DNA from: Melitaea cinxia
Taxonomy: Eukaryota; Arthropoda; Insecta; Lepidoptera; Nymphalidae
NCBI RefSeq assembly: GCF_905220565.1
Contig: NC_059416.1
Coordinates: forward strand, 1,302,001-1,366,000
Direction: 5' to 3'
DNA: 64,000 nucleotides
The notes beneath the pieces are model-generated. The model did no database searches, was not told the origin of the DNA, and worked only from the letters and a program-made list of their open reading frames with translations. Shown here one piece after another: positions 51,612 to 62,784 of the stretch (its first letter is position 1; each line of letters begins with the position of its first letter). The translations under genes were made by a program, and so were the position numbers.

Positions 51612-51690
51612 TACCAAGGCTCGTGACGGGAATTAAACCCACAGATCAAAGTGAATTGACCCTAATCACTGCCAAGTGCGCCAACGTTAT
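51612..51690 (-). mobile_element. tRNA-like SINE head fragment
   Basis: The complement gives AACGTTGGCGCACTTGGC (A box) and GTGGGTTTAATTCCCGTC (B box). It directly follows the LINE tail at 51606. Confidence 0.55.
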
Positions 51691-51999
51691 ATAGTAAAAA
51701 CGTACAAGACTTCTAGAAGCCACTTAAATTTTTATGAAGAGAAAAATGAATTTAATATACAAAACAAAAAAAAAAATTACAGAATAATCTTACATTAGAA
51801 ATATTCCAAATACCATAAACGTAACATTTTGAATTCAATAATCTATAATGATATTAATACGTGAAACAAAAACTTTGTACCCCCTTTTTACGAAAATTGC
51901 GCGGGTGGCGAAGTATGAAATTTTGCAAACATTTATTTGATATAGAGAAGGAATGCAGAATGCTCATATTTTTTTGTTAATCATAAAAAAATATTATTT

Positions 52000-52125
52000 A
52001 TTATTATTATTTATTACATTAATTCAATAAAAATTACTCACACTACCATATATATTACACACACGCGTCAATCAAATTAAGAATAGATTATAGAGTATAG
52101 ATTAATATGGTATGTCTTTACTGAA
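52000..52125 (-). mobile_element. Retroelement 3' end, same family as 13609-13800
   Basis: ATATTACACACACGCGTC and CAAATTAAGAATAGATTATA. Confidence 0.35.
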
Positions 52126-52650
52126 TGTCAAACATAATAACTAACATATATGTTCAAACCTAGATATAATTTAAATTAATTATGTAGTGTTGATAAAACC
52201 ACAAGCTACATTTCCTCTTAAGTAAAATAGCCTTAGCTAGTAACAATTTATAATTTTTTGATTAATTATGTAAAACTGTTTAAAAAAATGAATAACTCGA
52301 CTCTGATTAAAGTGGGCGTGAATTTATGGTAAATTGAGACGATTTGTCGGAGATGTAATTAAGACGCCGGTCATAAATCTCGAAGATTATCCGAAATTGA
52401 ATTATTTATCAAGTGTCAAATCGAATTTTATGGTATTATCTCGAGTTAATAACCTTGGCTATAGCGCAAGTGGACTTGATTAAGATTTTTAGTTCGTTGA
52501 TTCGTTCGTTGATGTTAACCTACTTTTATAAACAGTAACTATGGAGTTACTTTGTAGATAAAACAGAAAAAAAATATCATTATGTCGAAAATTATAAAAC
52601 AAAATTCACAGATAAAATAATGAATAAGTACGTTACATACACAATAAAAC

Positions 52651-52978
52651 GCCGCGTTGGCGCAACGGTCACAGTCATGGATTGTGCCTGTTGTGCTGAC
52701 GGTTGCGGGTTCGATCCCCGCACATGACAAACATTTGTATTGGCCATACAGGTGTTTGCCGTGGTCTGGGTGTTTGTACAGTCCTTGTAGGTCTCCCCAC
52801 CGTGCCTCGGAGAGCATGTTAAGCCGTCGGTTCCGGTTGTTATCATGTACACCTGATAGCAATCGTTACTCATAGTAGGGAATATATCCGCCAACCCGCA
52901 TTAGAGCAGCGTGGTGGATTAAGCTCTGATTCTTCTCCTACATGGGGCTAGAGGCCTATGCCCAGTAGTGGACTGAAG
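52651..52978 (+). mobile_element. SINE-A, near full length and well preserved
   Basis: GCCGCGTTGGCGCAACGGTC (A box), GCGGGTTCGATCCCCGC (B box), TTGTATTGGCCATACAGGTG, TCTCCCCACCGTGCCTCGGA and GATAGCAATCGTTACTCATA. The tail CCCAGTAGTGGACTGAAG lacks the GATATTACAGG stretch. Confidence 0.9.
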
Positions 52979-53038
52979 CGAATAAAATTATTTGAAACGG
53001 GATATTTACCATGTTTTTATATTTTTATTTTGCGGAGC

Positions 53039-53074
53039 TCGATATTTTAACGTTAAATAACGTTAAAATATCGA
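53039..53074. repeat. 36-bp perfect palindrome (17-bp arms, 2-nt centre)
   Basis: TCGATATTTTAACGTTA - AA - TAACGTTAAAATATCGA. Confidence 0.9.
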
Positions 53075-53443
53075 AGGTTTTGTTCACGATAAAATAATTT
53101 AAGTAATGAAAATAACCATTTTAATTAACAATTTTAATATAAAGATATAGTTACACAAATATAAAGTTACACAAAATGAAATTACAAAAAGAGGAGCAAA
53201 GAGCATTTAAACATTTCGAATATGTAAAATTTTCAATCAATACACTAATTGACAGTCAGTCGTACAAACGACGGTTGTAATTGTCCAAAATAAAAATTAA
53301 TACCGTTAATAAATATTCTCTCGATGCGATGTTGAAACGTTTTCGTCATTAAAGCGAACGGATATGACCGGAGAATCGCTATCGAGAGATCGATGCTTCA
53401 TCGATGGAAGAGGACTTTTTGATCTGGCATTTTCATTTTGAAA

Positions 53444-53505
53444 CAAAAAACCAACTTAAATAACATCAACCAGTAGTACAACATATGTAAACGAAATAAT
53501 AGGTA
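53444..53505 (-). mobile_element. Family E terminal fragment
   Basis: AACCAACTTAAATAACATCA, CCAGTAGTACAACATATG, next to a second copy beginning at 53512. Confidence 0.5.
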
Positions 53506-53511
53506 AAAATA

Positions 53512-53901
53512 ATTGTGTTGTGTTGTGTGGGCAAACGAAAAAAAACTGACTTCAATTACGTCGACAAGTAATACAACGTAGACGAAAAAATAGTCAAATA
53601 AATTCGCATTATCAAAAAAAGAGATTACCCCAAATGTTACAATCAGATCTCGATGAAATTTAAATGTGACCACATAATAAACATCGGCTTTTATGGGTGG
53701 TACACCCAATAAAAAGTTATGCGGACTTTCGAGGGTTTCCCTGGATTTCTCTGGGATCCCATCATCAGATCCTGGTTTTCTTATCATGGTACCACACTTA
53801 AGATATCTCCTTTTCAACTAAAAAAGAATTATCAAAATCGCTTATTATTATGATTAAAAAAATATACGGTCGAATTGAGTAACCTTCTCCTTTTTCAAGT
53901 A
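53512..53901 (-). mobile_element. Family E copy
   Basis: ACTGACTTCAATTACGTCGA, TCCCATCATCAGATCCTGGT, TTATCATGGTACCACACTTA and GGTCGAATTGAGTAACCTTC, ending in a family-E left-end complement. Confidence 0.75.
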
Positions 53902-54100
53902 GGTTAAAAATAGTCAAGTAAATACAAATTACTAGAGACATCTCAAAAGGTTTTTGTCAGATCTCGATTAAATTTAAATGGGATCACATGAAAAGCACCT
54001 ACCTTCGATAAAAAAAGAATTATCGATATCCCAATAAAAAGCTATGATGTACACATAAAAATACAGCTGCATTGAGAACCTCCTTTTTGAAGTCGGTTAA
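53902..54100 (-). mobile_element. Second family E portion directly joined
   Basis: Continues AAATAGTCAAGTAAATACAA and AGATCTCGATTAAATTTAAA to a second left-end complement CCTCCTTTTTGAAGTCGGTT. Two left ends and one right end therefore lie in tandem. Confidence 0.65.
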
Positions 54101-54417
54101 AAGTATAAAAAAGGTCAATTTAATGAGTATATATTCTGTTCAATTCGAAAAAGAAGGGAGCAATAGTATCTATAATTGACGTTAATAGGCATTTTCTAGT
54201 TAGGCTGTATTACAGCAACTACGAGCATAAGCCGATTTGTCAAGAGATATAGTCGTTACCCGCCAATTAGCGTCGGTACGAAATGTTTTATTTGGAGACC
54301 GGTTTGTACAATAATTTAGTTAAGACACAATAGTTTGATCAGCAAATTTTGAATAATACATATAATTAAAATTTGAAAGGTTTGTTCAAACTACTGGTCG
54401 AATTAAAAACAATCAAT

Positions 54418-54704
54418 CAACTGCGGTAGGGCACAGTAGGAATTTCCTGCTCAAAATATGGAGCAGCCCGACTGGGGTAGTACCTCGACCTTACAGAAGA
54501 TCACAGCTGAATAATACTGTTTTCAAGCAGTATTGTGTTCCTGTTGGTGAGTAAGGTGACCAGAGCTCCTGGGGGGCTTGGGAATTTGGTCGGCAACGCG
54601 CTTGCGATGCTTCTGGTGTTGCAGGTGTCTATAAGCTACGGTAATCGCTTACCATCAGATGAGCTGTACGCTTGTTTGCCGACCTTGTGAAATAAAAAAA
54701 AAAT
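54418..54704 (+). mobile_element. rep-B, complete form (best copy)
   Basis: CAACTGCGGTAGGGCACAGT, AGGAATTTCCTGCTC, GGAGCAGCCCGACTGGGGTA, GTTTTCAAGCAGTATTGTGT, GGTCGGCAACGCGCTTGCGA and TTTGCCGACCTTGTGAAATA plus an A run. No A or B box is seen, so it is more likely a LINE 3' end than a SINE. Confidence 0.85.
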
Positions 54705-54868
54705 CCATCACAGAGGAAGGTCATAGGCTATTTTTTCTCAAATTACAGCGTGTGAAATCACACAGCACAGTTAGTTTATTTATAAATGCTTATATTTAAA
54801 AGTTTCCAGTAAGTGACAAACTTTTGTCATGAGCAAATGAATGAAATGATAAAAGAATTACTTTTTTA

Positions 54869-55022
54869 TACGACTTGGTCGGCAACCAAACGTACGGCTC
54901 ACTTGATGATAAGCGATTACCGTAAGTTATAGACGTCTGCAACACCAGAAGCATCGCAAATGCATTGGTGACTCTATCCCCAATTCCTTCCAGGAGCTCT
55001 GGTCACCTTACTCACCAACAGA
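54869..55022 (-). mobile_element. rep-B 3' part
   Basis: CTTGGTCGGCAACCAAACGT, ATAGACGTCTGCAACACCAG and AGCTCTGGTCACCTTACTCA. Tail to tail with 54418-54704. Confidence 0.8.
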
Positions 55023-55183
55023 GACCTCAGTACGGTTACTAGTGGAATAGGCCATGGCACTGCGTAAACCCATCTTCAACTGCATATCGTCACCTACACA
55101 AATTTAATAGTTTCACGTGTATTTAGTTGGTCCAACATGTTTCATATTCTATATACGTATAGGTATGTATATGGCTATATCTT

Positions 55184-55312
55184 ATTACAGAAGATCACAT
55201 CTTAATACCACTGCTGTCATGTAGTGTTGTGTTCCTGTGGAGGGCAAGGTGGCCAGAGCTCCTGGGCAGGGTCAGAGGTAGGCAACGCACTTATGTTGCA
55301 GGCGTCTATAGT
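55184..55312 (+). mobile_element. rep-B middle fragment
   Basis: TTACAGAAGATCACATCTTA, TGTGTTCCTGTGGAGGGCAA, GGTAGGCAACGCACTTATGT. Confidence 0.7.
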
Positions 55313-55544
55313 AGGATCCTACCGCTTTAATGGGATATCTAAGTTAGAGCTAATGGTATACGCTTTTTAATAAGACTGGTAAAGCTTGAGGTAAACGTCG
55401 AAAAAAAGCAAAACTTCACTTTTTATGGTGTTTATTTTTTGTATTTTAATGATGTGCATAAGCGGTTTACAGGTTCGAATAACAATATAACAAAAATCAC
55501 AAAGGTTTGTCCGTCATCCAGAGAAATAAAGATTCAGAGTCATT

Positions 55545-55790
55545 GAAAGAAAGAAAGAAAGAAAGACATTTATTTGAGACATATACACTGCTTACAGTCA
55601 TACAACAAACACAATGAGAGCACAAATACAATAAAAAAATAATAATAATGATAAAGTCAAAATTAAGCAAAACTGTAACAAAAAAATTAAATAATTAATT
55701 TAAAAAATGAAAAGTAAAATTATTATCAAATAAAAAATAAAAAGAAAAGAGTGATAATAATAAAGAGCAACAAATACAGCCTCTCTTTAT
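55545..55790 (-). mobile_element. Probable LINE 3' end beginning with (GAAA)n
   Basis: GAAAGAAAGAAAGAAAGA, then CATTTATTTGAGACATATAC and GTCATACAACAAACACAATG. Simple repeat plus TTTATTT suggests the complement of a retroelement tail. Confidence 0.35.
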
Positions 55791-55794
55791 AAGA

Positions 55795-56580
55795 TTGAAC
55801 ATAAATGTGAAGAAAAGAGTAAAAAAGAATAAAAAAAAAAAAAATTAAAATAAAATAACCATTCATTGAAAAATATTTCACAATCGAATAGCTATTTTTA
55901 TAGTGTATTGAACATTCGATGCTAATATATTTTGTCTGTTTAAAATAATAATAAATTTACTGATAAAAACGCAAAGAGGTTGCCCTTTGAAACAAAATAA
56001 AGAATAATTATAGTTTAAAAAAAAAAATTAAAAAAAAAACCACGCTTCTATATAAATAAACAAAACTAAAAAGGAATAATCTTATCAAATTAATTTATTA
56101 TCATCGGTCCTCGATAAGTCTACTAACTTTACATAAATGAAATCGTTTGAATGAATGAACGTTTGAAGTGGGTCAAAATGAACTCCAAAGGAGTCGGTTA
56201 CAAACATACAGGTGAAGCTAATAAATAGCGTTATAAAAAAGGAATATTTGTAACATTTTTATGATAAATACTCAAAATTATCTCAATTATTTAAATTCTT
56301 AATTATATATTCTATAGAAAACAATAATATACAGCTTACATATGTTTTATAGTACGCCTATAAAAACACAGTTTACTTAACATTTGTAAAAAAAATACTA
56401 TCATACATTGACGCATTTCCCGCACGCGTTTATTTACCAACCGTTGACCTCTATCGACGTTTTAATGGGAGTCAGTGTTCGCAGGGAAGCAATTTTGGCA
56501 GACATTAACATCATTATTATTTACTAGGTACGTTGTATGAATATTGACTCACGGACATCTGGCTATTTACGCTGTCCATA
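55795..56580. other. No recognised content
   Basis: Very A-rich, then AT-rich; no gene or family. Confidence 0.5.
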
Positions 56581-56588
56581 TACTAAAC

Positions 56589-56692
56589 AAGGATTGCGGA
56601 AAACCGGGATGTCTGGCGCGAACTTGGGGAGACCTGTGTCCAGCAGTGGACTGCCATAGGCTGAAGTGATGATGATGATGATGATGATGATA
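56589..56692 (+). pseudogene. RTE-type LINE: last codons plus (ATG)n tail
   Basis: The frame reads RIAENRDVWRELGETCVQQW and TAIG then stop. It is followed by a GATGATGATGATGATGATGA tail (56668-56690). Confidence 0.8.
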
Positions 56693-56694
56693 TA

Positions 56695-57615
56695 CTAAAC
56701 AGAGTTTGTATTGCTATGATAAATGCAGTTTCTCTTCTCGTAAGTTGTAGTCGTAGTGGAATTTTTTTATTTGTACAAATGTCATCAATAAACAAAGATT
56801 TATTTCAATTACAAAATTTATATTATTAGAAAGTTTTATTATTAATTAGAACAATAGACTATAAAACAGCATACTATGAATTATAAAAGAGGACATATGT
56901 CATCTTATGATATTTATATACAAGTTTAACTTGTATTTTCCGTTATTTAAATAATATCGTTAGATGATTAAATTTAATAATTGAGATGAATAATAAATCG
57001 TTAAAGTAGATGGCAGGGATCCGAACGAAGAAAACACGAATAAATCCAATCCTTTGTTTGTGTTCATTCGTTCGTTCAACCATAGTTGTTTGAATATACT
57101 CGAGCAAAGAATCGAATTTATACGATTAACTTAGACAAAGAACATACAATATATTAAGCTATAAAATGTACATATATAACACTATATGTTTTCTTCAATG
57201 AAAATAACATTTGAGTTTTTTTTAACGTACGCTATAATAACTTAGTAAAGTTTGTAAATAAAGTATTTTAAGGATAAACAGTTACCCATACATACATGTA
57301 CACAGACACACAGACACATACACATACTATTTAATTTGTTAGAATAGCAATTGTTAATTAAATTTAAATGTCTATCCGTATAATTCATTTTTGAGGTTTG
57401 ATAAGCTATTCTTTCTTGTATTTTTAACAAATTATAATTTCACATAAATCAAATGAAAAATGACGAATAAAATAAAAATAATAATTAAAGTCCTTCGAAT
57501 CATCATTCAACAAATTGAATTATTAATTGTAGTTAATTAAAAGTGAAGCTACCATCGAACCGGAATATAAATTGTACAGAGAAGAAACGGCAAAAAGCTC
57601 CACAGTTACTCTTAA
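56695..57615. other. No recognised content
   Basis: AT-rich, with an ACACAGACACACAGACACAT tract near 57300. Confidence 0.5.
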
Positions 57616-57626
57616 TAAATACTGTA

Positions 57627-57782
57627 TCTTATTTATAAAATTCTCGTGTCTCAATGTTAGTTATCATCCGATTTTTATGAAATTCTCTATTTTTAAACTT
57701 ATTTTTCATACCCTTAAGTTCGGGTGGGGGTTAAGGGAGCTAATAACATATAAAGTAAAACAGCGTTTGCGGGGTCAGCTAA
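57627..57782 (+). mobile_element. Hel-1 Helitron, internally deleted
   Basis: A|TCTTATTTATAAAATTCTCG start and GTTTGCGGGGTCAGCTAA|T end (CTRR). The middle (CGAAACGGCTG) is deleted. Confidence 0.75.
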
Positions 57783-57784
57783 TT

Positions 57785-58310
57785 TTAATATAAAATTTAG
57801 TAATTGCATGAAATACATCATCACTAAATCCATACATCTTTATTTTTAATATATTTCTGCTTCGAATAATTAAGTCTTAGCTATTGATTTCTTTTTAATA
57901 TAAGTACAGTAAGAGCTGAAACGGTTTTACGCATCATGGATCATGATAGAAAGAGCGGTGAAATAGATGCCGCATCTGATTTTCTTACATTAAAGTGCAG
58001 TAAAATCTCATCACGTCCAGAAGTATCGGCTACATTTCGTCACGATTTCAACTGAAAATTACTTTATCATGGACTCATGGTAAAATGTTGAGACGAGACA
58101 GACAATCGCATTCAGCATTGATGGAAGTGAAAGAAAAACTATAGAAAGAATTTAATAGGCGTATTATTTAGTTTAAGATTTATAAATGATAAAGATGTTT
58201 GAATTTAGTGGCGTTGCATTTTATGTAAGACATTTTGACAGAGTAACTGTGATGTTTCTTGATGATTTTTCGCTGCAGAATCTACATTTCGAATTTGTAG
58301 TTGCTTCACT
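57785..58310. other. No recognised content
   Basis: No family landmark. GCAGAATCTACATTTCGAAT near 58275 may be a retroelement relic. Confidence 0.4.
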
Positions 58311-58316
58311 GGACGT

Positions 58317-58578
58317 TTCAGCCTGTAATATTCCACTGCTGGGCATAGGCCTCTTTCTCCATGAAGTAGAAGAATCAGAACTTAATCCACCACGCTGTTC
58401 CATCCCTACTATAAATAACTATCGCTATCCTGTGTACATGATAACAACCGGGACCAACGGCTCTACAAGGACTTCACAAACACCCAGACCACAGCAAACA
58501 TCTGTATGGCCAATACAAATGTTTGTCATGTATGAACAGCCACAAATCAGTACTGTGACCGTTGCGCCAACACGTCGT
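58317..58578 (-). mobile_element. SINE-A copy with internal deletions
   Basis: TTCAGCCTGTAATATTCCAC, CAGACCACAGCAAACATCTG and GTGACCGTTGCGCCAACACG (A-box complement). The B-box part is deleted. Confidence 0.8.
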
Positions 58579-58590
58579 CGCTTCACTCTA

Positions 58591-58692
58591 ACTATAATTG
58601 AATTCCTAAATAAATCTAAATTTAGTTTACAAAATGACGATTCCAAAGTTCATTTGAATTCTACTTGAAAGAAAATAAAATTTGAATTTAAA
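58591..58692 (+). mobile_element. LINE 3' end, TTTGAATT tail
   Basis: AAAATGACGATTCCAAAGTT, ATTTGAATTCTACTTGAAAG and AAATAAAATTTGAATTTAAA. Related to 14283-14378. Confidence 0.5.
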
Positions 58693-58736
58693 CAAATAGT
58701 AAACGAACTGTGATGATATTATAATATGTATGTTAA

Positions 58737-58900
58737 TCAAAAGGTTGCGAGTTCACTGAGTTTTAAATGTCAATAAATATATCGCTCGGCCATACGGATA
58801 TTTTTGTGGTCTGTTTGGTTTGTTTATGTTTCCAGAGACGTGGTTTCGTTAGACTGAGGATATTTGATTATAAAACGTTAATTTATTTATCCTTTCATTT
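58737..58900 (+). mobile_element. Degenerate SINE-A'-like fragment
   Basis: AAAGGTTGCGAGTTCACTGA (decayed B box), CTCGGCCATACGGATATTTT and TGTGGTCTGTTTGGTTTG. Confidence 0.35.
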
Positions 58901-58904
58901 GGAT

Positions 58905-59850
58905 AATTATTCAATAAGAAAGGTTCAAAAAATTTATTGAAAAGAAGATTATGTTTTACGCACAAATTTATGTTAAGCCTTTTTTTGTATGAAAACAGTC
59001 TAGTTTTATAAGTTCATTTACTTTTGATTAAGTATTTGAATAAAGATACATATTTGTGTAAACTTTGCGAAAAAAATTCTCAGACGATATCGAGAAGTTT
59101 GTATTAGAAAATATAGATATTTTATATCAGAAACCTAGGTTTCCGCCGCGACTTTGCCCGCTGGTACTACACGATTTCAGTTTTGTTTTTGAATTAGAAA
59201 TATATATATGTATATTAATTTGATATATATATAATAATAATATACATTATGATATATATTTGTATGATATATATTTTCCCAAATTCCCTAGTGTCAGTAG
59301 AAATTTTTTTAAAAAGTTCCAGAAGTTTTCTAGTCAAATCGTAACAAAAAATCAAAAAATCTAAAAGTTTCCTCATTATAATATTAGTGTAGACATACAT
59401 ATCTTGAACTAAAGTCAAAATCATGCTCACTCTACTGTCCATAAGTTTCGCAGCATTCGATCCTTGAACAAATATTTCTCTTTGTGGCTCAAACCATCCG
59501 ATCGCAGGCTATTCCTTTGACAAATTATGTTATCGCTTTGATTTTTTTATCCGTCTCTTTTATCCGGGTATTTCTTTTACCCGGGCAATAAACGGACATC
59601 AGACTTTACTGTACGATGATAGGTTTGTTAGTTTACTCGTTGAGACGATTTTATATCTGTTTTTTGATGTTTCGCTTGCAAATCTCGTAAAGGGTACGGT
59701 GTGCTGGAATCAATGTTTATAAGGGCCGATGTATTTAGGGTGAATTATTTCAAAGATGTTTTAGCGTTCTGGTCGTTTATGATTTCCTGGTACTTGAGTG
59801 TTTATTTATGTCTTTTTCCTAAGTTTGTTTATTTTTATTAGTGTAATACA
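58905..59850. other. No recognised content
   Basis: AT-rich, with a (TA)n-like stretch at 59195-59275. No gene is supported. Confidence 0.5.
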
Positions 59851-59856
59851 TAAACG

Positions 59857-60113
59857 AAAATAAAAAACCGACTTCAATTACATAGACAAGTAATACAACG
59901 CATGTAGATGAAATATTATCTAAGTAAATAAGCATTATTAGATATAACTCAGAAATACTTGCCAGGTATCGGGTAAATTTAAATAAGATCACATGCCAAA
60001 CACCACCGTCCGATTAAAAAAAAGGATCATCCACCCAGTAGGAAGCTATGAGGTAAAACACATATAAAAAATACAGTCAACGTGATAACTTCCTTCTTTT
60101 TGGAAGTCGGTTA
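59857..60113 (-). mobile_element. Family E, deleted copy
   Basis: AAACCGACTTCAATTACATA, TAAGCATTATTAGATATAAC and CCTTCTTTTTGGAAGTCGGT. Confidence 0.75.
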
Positions 60114-60134
60114 ACAAAGCAGTTTTTAAAAGAA

Positions 60135-60200
60135 CAATATTGGGCATAGGCCTCTTCTTCTATGTAGGATAAGAGTTGAAGGTTGATTCGTTGCAGTGCA
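60135..60200 (-). mobile_element. SINE-A fragment
   Basis: AATATTGGGCATAGGCCTCT and TATGTAGGATAAGAGTTGAA. Confidence 0.5.
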
Positions 60201-60306
60201 ACGTAGCCAGATTGGCGAAACCGATGTATCTCAAAATTAAAAAATAAAGGAAATCAATTACATTTCATTTCCTATATATGGTATTCTATATTATGTTATA
60301 TATGTT

Positions 60307-60482
60307 ACGCGTTGGCGCAGCGGTCACAGTACTGACTGTTGCGCTAGCGGTCGCGGGTTCAATCCCCGCCAACGACAGATATTTGTATTGGCCATATATA
60401 TGTTTGTCGTGGTCTGGGCGTTTGTACATGTATAATGTTTGTGTTTCCGTTGAGTAATAAATAAATAATAAATTAATAAATA
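60307..60482 (+). mobile_element. SINE-A' copy
   Basis: ACGCGTTGGCGCAGCGGTCA (A box), GCGGGTTCAATCCCCGCC (B box, about 60354-60370), TTGTATTGGCCATATATATG and GTTTCCGTTGAGTAATAAAT. The CCCCCGACACAGG block is deleted. The AATA-rich tail meets the tail of the next SINE. Confidence 0.8.
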
Positions 60483-60720
60483 TTTACACAATACACACAC
60501 AGTCGTCTGTTCCTAAAGTAAGCAACTTAATGCTTGTGTTATAGGTTACAGCCGACTGGTATATAGCTACATTTTTTTTTTCGATAAACATACTTATAAA
60601 TAATACATATATAAATATATAAATAAATATTTATATTACACCCAGACTCGATGTGGGAATCGAACCCACAACCCTCGGAGCAGAAAGCAGGGTCACTACA
60701 AACTGCGCCAACGGGCTAGT
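60483..60720 (-). mobile_element. SINE-H, near full length
   Basis: The minus strand gives CCCGTTGGCGCAGTTTGTAG (A box) and GTGGGTTCGATTCCCACATC (B box), then GAGTCTGGGTGTAATATAAA, ACAAGCATTAAGTTGC and a tail in ATTTATT repeats. Its tail abuts that of the plus-strand SINE at 60307-60482. Confidence 0.75.
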
Positions 60721-60862
60721 CAAAGTATGAAAAAACATTTGGGGTCTCTTTCGGAGATAGAATCAGAAATTAGACTATTTGCTAGAGAACGAAAGTAACC
60801 AATATAGCCCTCACAAATAGGAAATCGAACTGGCTCTAGGCTGGTCACCTGTGTCACAGGAT

Positions 60863-61015
60863 GTTGGCAAACGCAGTGTGAGACGCCCTCCGGCCCGCTG
60901 GGCCGACGATCTACGTAAGATTGCCGGTGATGGCTGGATGAGGATTGCAGAAAACTGGAATATTTGACGCGATCTTGGGACCTATATCCAGCGGTAGACT
61001 GCGATAGGCTGAAGT
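60863..61015 (+). pseudogene. RTE-type LINE C-terminus, mutated
   Basis: GCCCGCTGGGCCGACGATCT, TGGCTGGATGAGGATTGCAG correspond to the ARWADDLRKIAGDGWMRIA end. ATTTGACGCGATC introduces a stop where VWRE stood, and the tail is CTGCGATAGGCTGAAGTGG. Confidence 0.7.
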
Positions 61016-61198
61016 GGAAGGAACTAAAATCCTTAGGTTACACCCGGATACTTTGTGAACCACAGATACGTACAAAGTTGCTCTACAAAATATTTGTACA
61101 AGCATAAGTAGCTGTTGTAAGTAGTTATTTAAAAAAATCTTCTACTTCACTGTCTATAAAACAAATCACTATGAAAGAAATTACTGTATACTTTGTAT

Positions 61199-61330
61199 TG
61201 TAGTAAATACGTTTAACACTTGTAGCGTTCGTAGACATTTCGTAGCAGTGCTACGAATGTGTAAGCAATGTTCTACGACATGTTTTTAACTAAATTCGAT
61301 TTTTATTCAAAATTTTATTTAAATTTCTTT
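61199..61330 (+). repeat. Repeat J, first of a pair
   Basis: TACGTTTAACACTTGTAGCG, GTAGACATTTCGTAGCAGTG, CTACGAATGTGTAAGCAATG and TTCTACGACATGTTTTTAAC. It is paralleled closely at 62354-62467. Confidence 0.7.
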
Positions 61331-61399
61331 TGTAAGGCAATGAATGTTATATTGTTTTCTAATTTTGACCCGCATTTCACCCATTCCATCAACTTTTTT

Positions 61400-61500
61400 A
61401 TATTTATCGCAGTTTATTAAGTTTTTTAAAGGCCCGATGTTTCGGATACTTTACAGCAACCATGGTCACGGGAGAACTCGGGGTCTTCAAGTTGTTTCAT
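61400..61500 (-). mobile_element. Possible Penelope-like 3' UTR relic
   Basis: The minus strand reads GTGACCATGGTTGCTGTAAA, GTATCCGAAACATCGGGCC. The CCGAAAC core resembles the GAAAC-plus-complement layout at Penelope 3' ends, and I recall this string as a lepidopteran repeat. Confidence 0.3.
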
Positions 61501-61542
61501 TATAATAATTAAATCTTATATTAAGATAAAAGCGACTTTGCT

Positions 61543-61678
61543 TTACGGCTCACCTGATGGTTACCGTATAGACGTCTGCAACAGCAGAAGTATCGCAAGC
61601 GCGTTGTCAACCCTATCTGCAATCATCAGGAGCTCTGGTCACGTTACTCACCAAAGGAACACAACACTGCTGAAACTG
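61543..61678 (-). mobile_element. rep-B fragment
   Basis: ACGGCTCACCTGATGGTTAC, AGACGTCTGCAACAGCAGAA and GAGCTCTGGTCACGTTACTC. Confidence 0.75.
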
Positions 61679-61684
61679 TAATTA

Positions 61685-62350
61685 GTGAAAACTTTGAATA
61701 AGTAGCAAATTAATATTAATATTTTTTATAGCGACACAATATAAAAATTAAAAAAAAGTTGAAAATAAAAATTTTTGTAAATTGAGTTATTTTATTTTAA
61801 CAAATAATAGCTTGAAATAAAATGAAAATTTTTTATTTTTGGTTTAAAAGGTACTTTTGGATCGCCATTTTATAAATTATAATTATATTTGTTTTTAATT
61901 TAATAATTATAGTTAATGTTACTACTAATTCACAGTTACTACTATTTACAGGACAAATCTTGTATGAAACAATTATTGTAATTATTGTAATTATTGTAGG
62001 GACAAATATTATACTGTTTATTAAATAAAATTGTTAACTAAAGTAAAGATACTCCGCAGTATAGAAATAGGTACAGTTTATAAAATAACTTTTCCCGATT
62101 ATTTTGTCAGTGATTATACAAACCGCCTCCGGGAATGTTTTATTCATAAATTATTGAGTGCGACTTAACAATGAGGGGTATTTGCATGAATTAAGATGTT
62201 AAGTATTTTGGAAAGAATTTTAGTGTATAATCCTTTTTAGTATAAGCTTAATAGGGAGACATTTTGTTTGTAACAATAAAGTATGGCTTTAACATAAACA
62301 AGTAACTGTAAAGAGAAAAAATCACAATGAGATAATTTCGTGTAAGCTTG
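61685..62350. other. No recognised content
   Basis: AT-rich. TTATTGTAATTATTGTAATT is a short tandem repeat at about 61970-61997. Confidence 0.5.
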
Positions 62351-62353
62351 TAT

Positions 62354-62467
62354 CGTATAAATACGTTTTAGCCCTTGTAGCTCTCGTAGACATATCGTAG
62401 CAGAGCTACGAATATGTAAGCAATGTTCTACGACGTGTTTTAAACGAAATTCGATTTTTCTTCAAAA
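62354..62467 (+). repeat. Repeat J, second copy, left part
   Basis: TACGTTTTAGCCCTTGTAGC, GTAGACATATCGTAGCAGAG and CTACGAATATGTAAGCAATG. It breaks at CAAAA where a Helitron is inserted and resumes at 62785 with TGTCATTTAAATTTATTCTG. Confidence 0.7.
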
Positions 62468-62784
62468 CTAGCTGTGCCCGCGACTTCGTTCACGTGGAAT
62501 TTAACAAAATAGTTTTTGTTCAGTGCACAGAGTTATAAAAAAAAAACTAAAATAAAAGTAACCAAGTCACTCCTTATTACATCAGCTATCTGACAGTAAA
62601 AGTCCTGTCAAAATCGGTCCAGCCGTTTCAGAGATTAGCCGGAACAAAGAAACAGACAGACAGACAAAAATTCAAAAAAATGTTATTCTGGTATATGTAC
62701 CGTGTATACGTACATATGAATTAAGTAAAAGGCGTTTATTTTAATATTACAAACAGACACTCCAGTTTTATTTATTTGTATAGA
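62468..62784 (-). mobile_element. Hel-2 Helitron with both ends intact
   Basis: The minus strand starts TCTATACAAATAAATAAAAC after A (complement of 62785) and ends TCGCGGGCACAGCTAG before T. The landmarks TGGAGTGTCTGTTTGTAATA, GTCTGTCTGTCTG and CGGCTGGACCGATTTTGACA follow in order. Comparison with the uninterrupted J repeat at about 61315-61330 confirms both boundaries. Confidence 0.85.

Noticed and set aside
53398..53817. 139-codon minus-strand frame
   Set aside because: Longest chance frame in the window, but it lies in family-E copies whose other members carry stops. It has no recognisable domain.
58186..58668. 160-codon plus-strand frame
   Set aside because: Most of it is the antisense of a SINE-A copy followed by a LINE tail; the upstream part alone has no recognisable domain.
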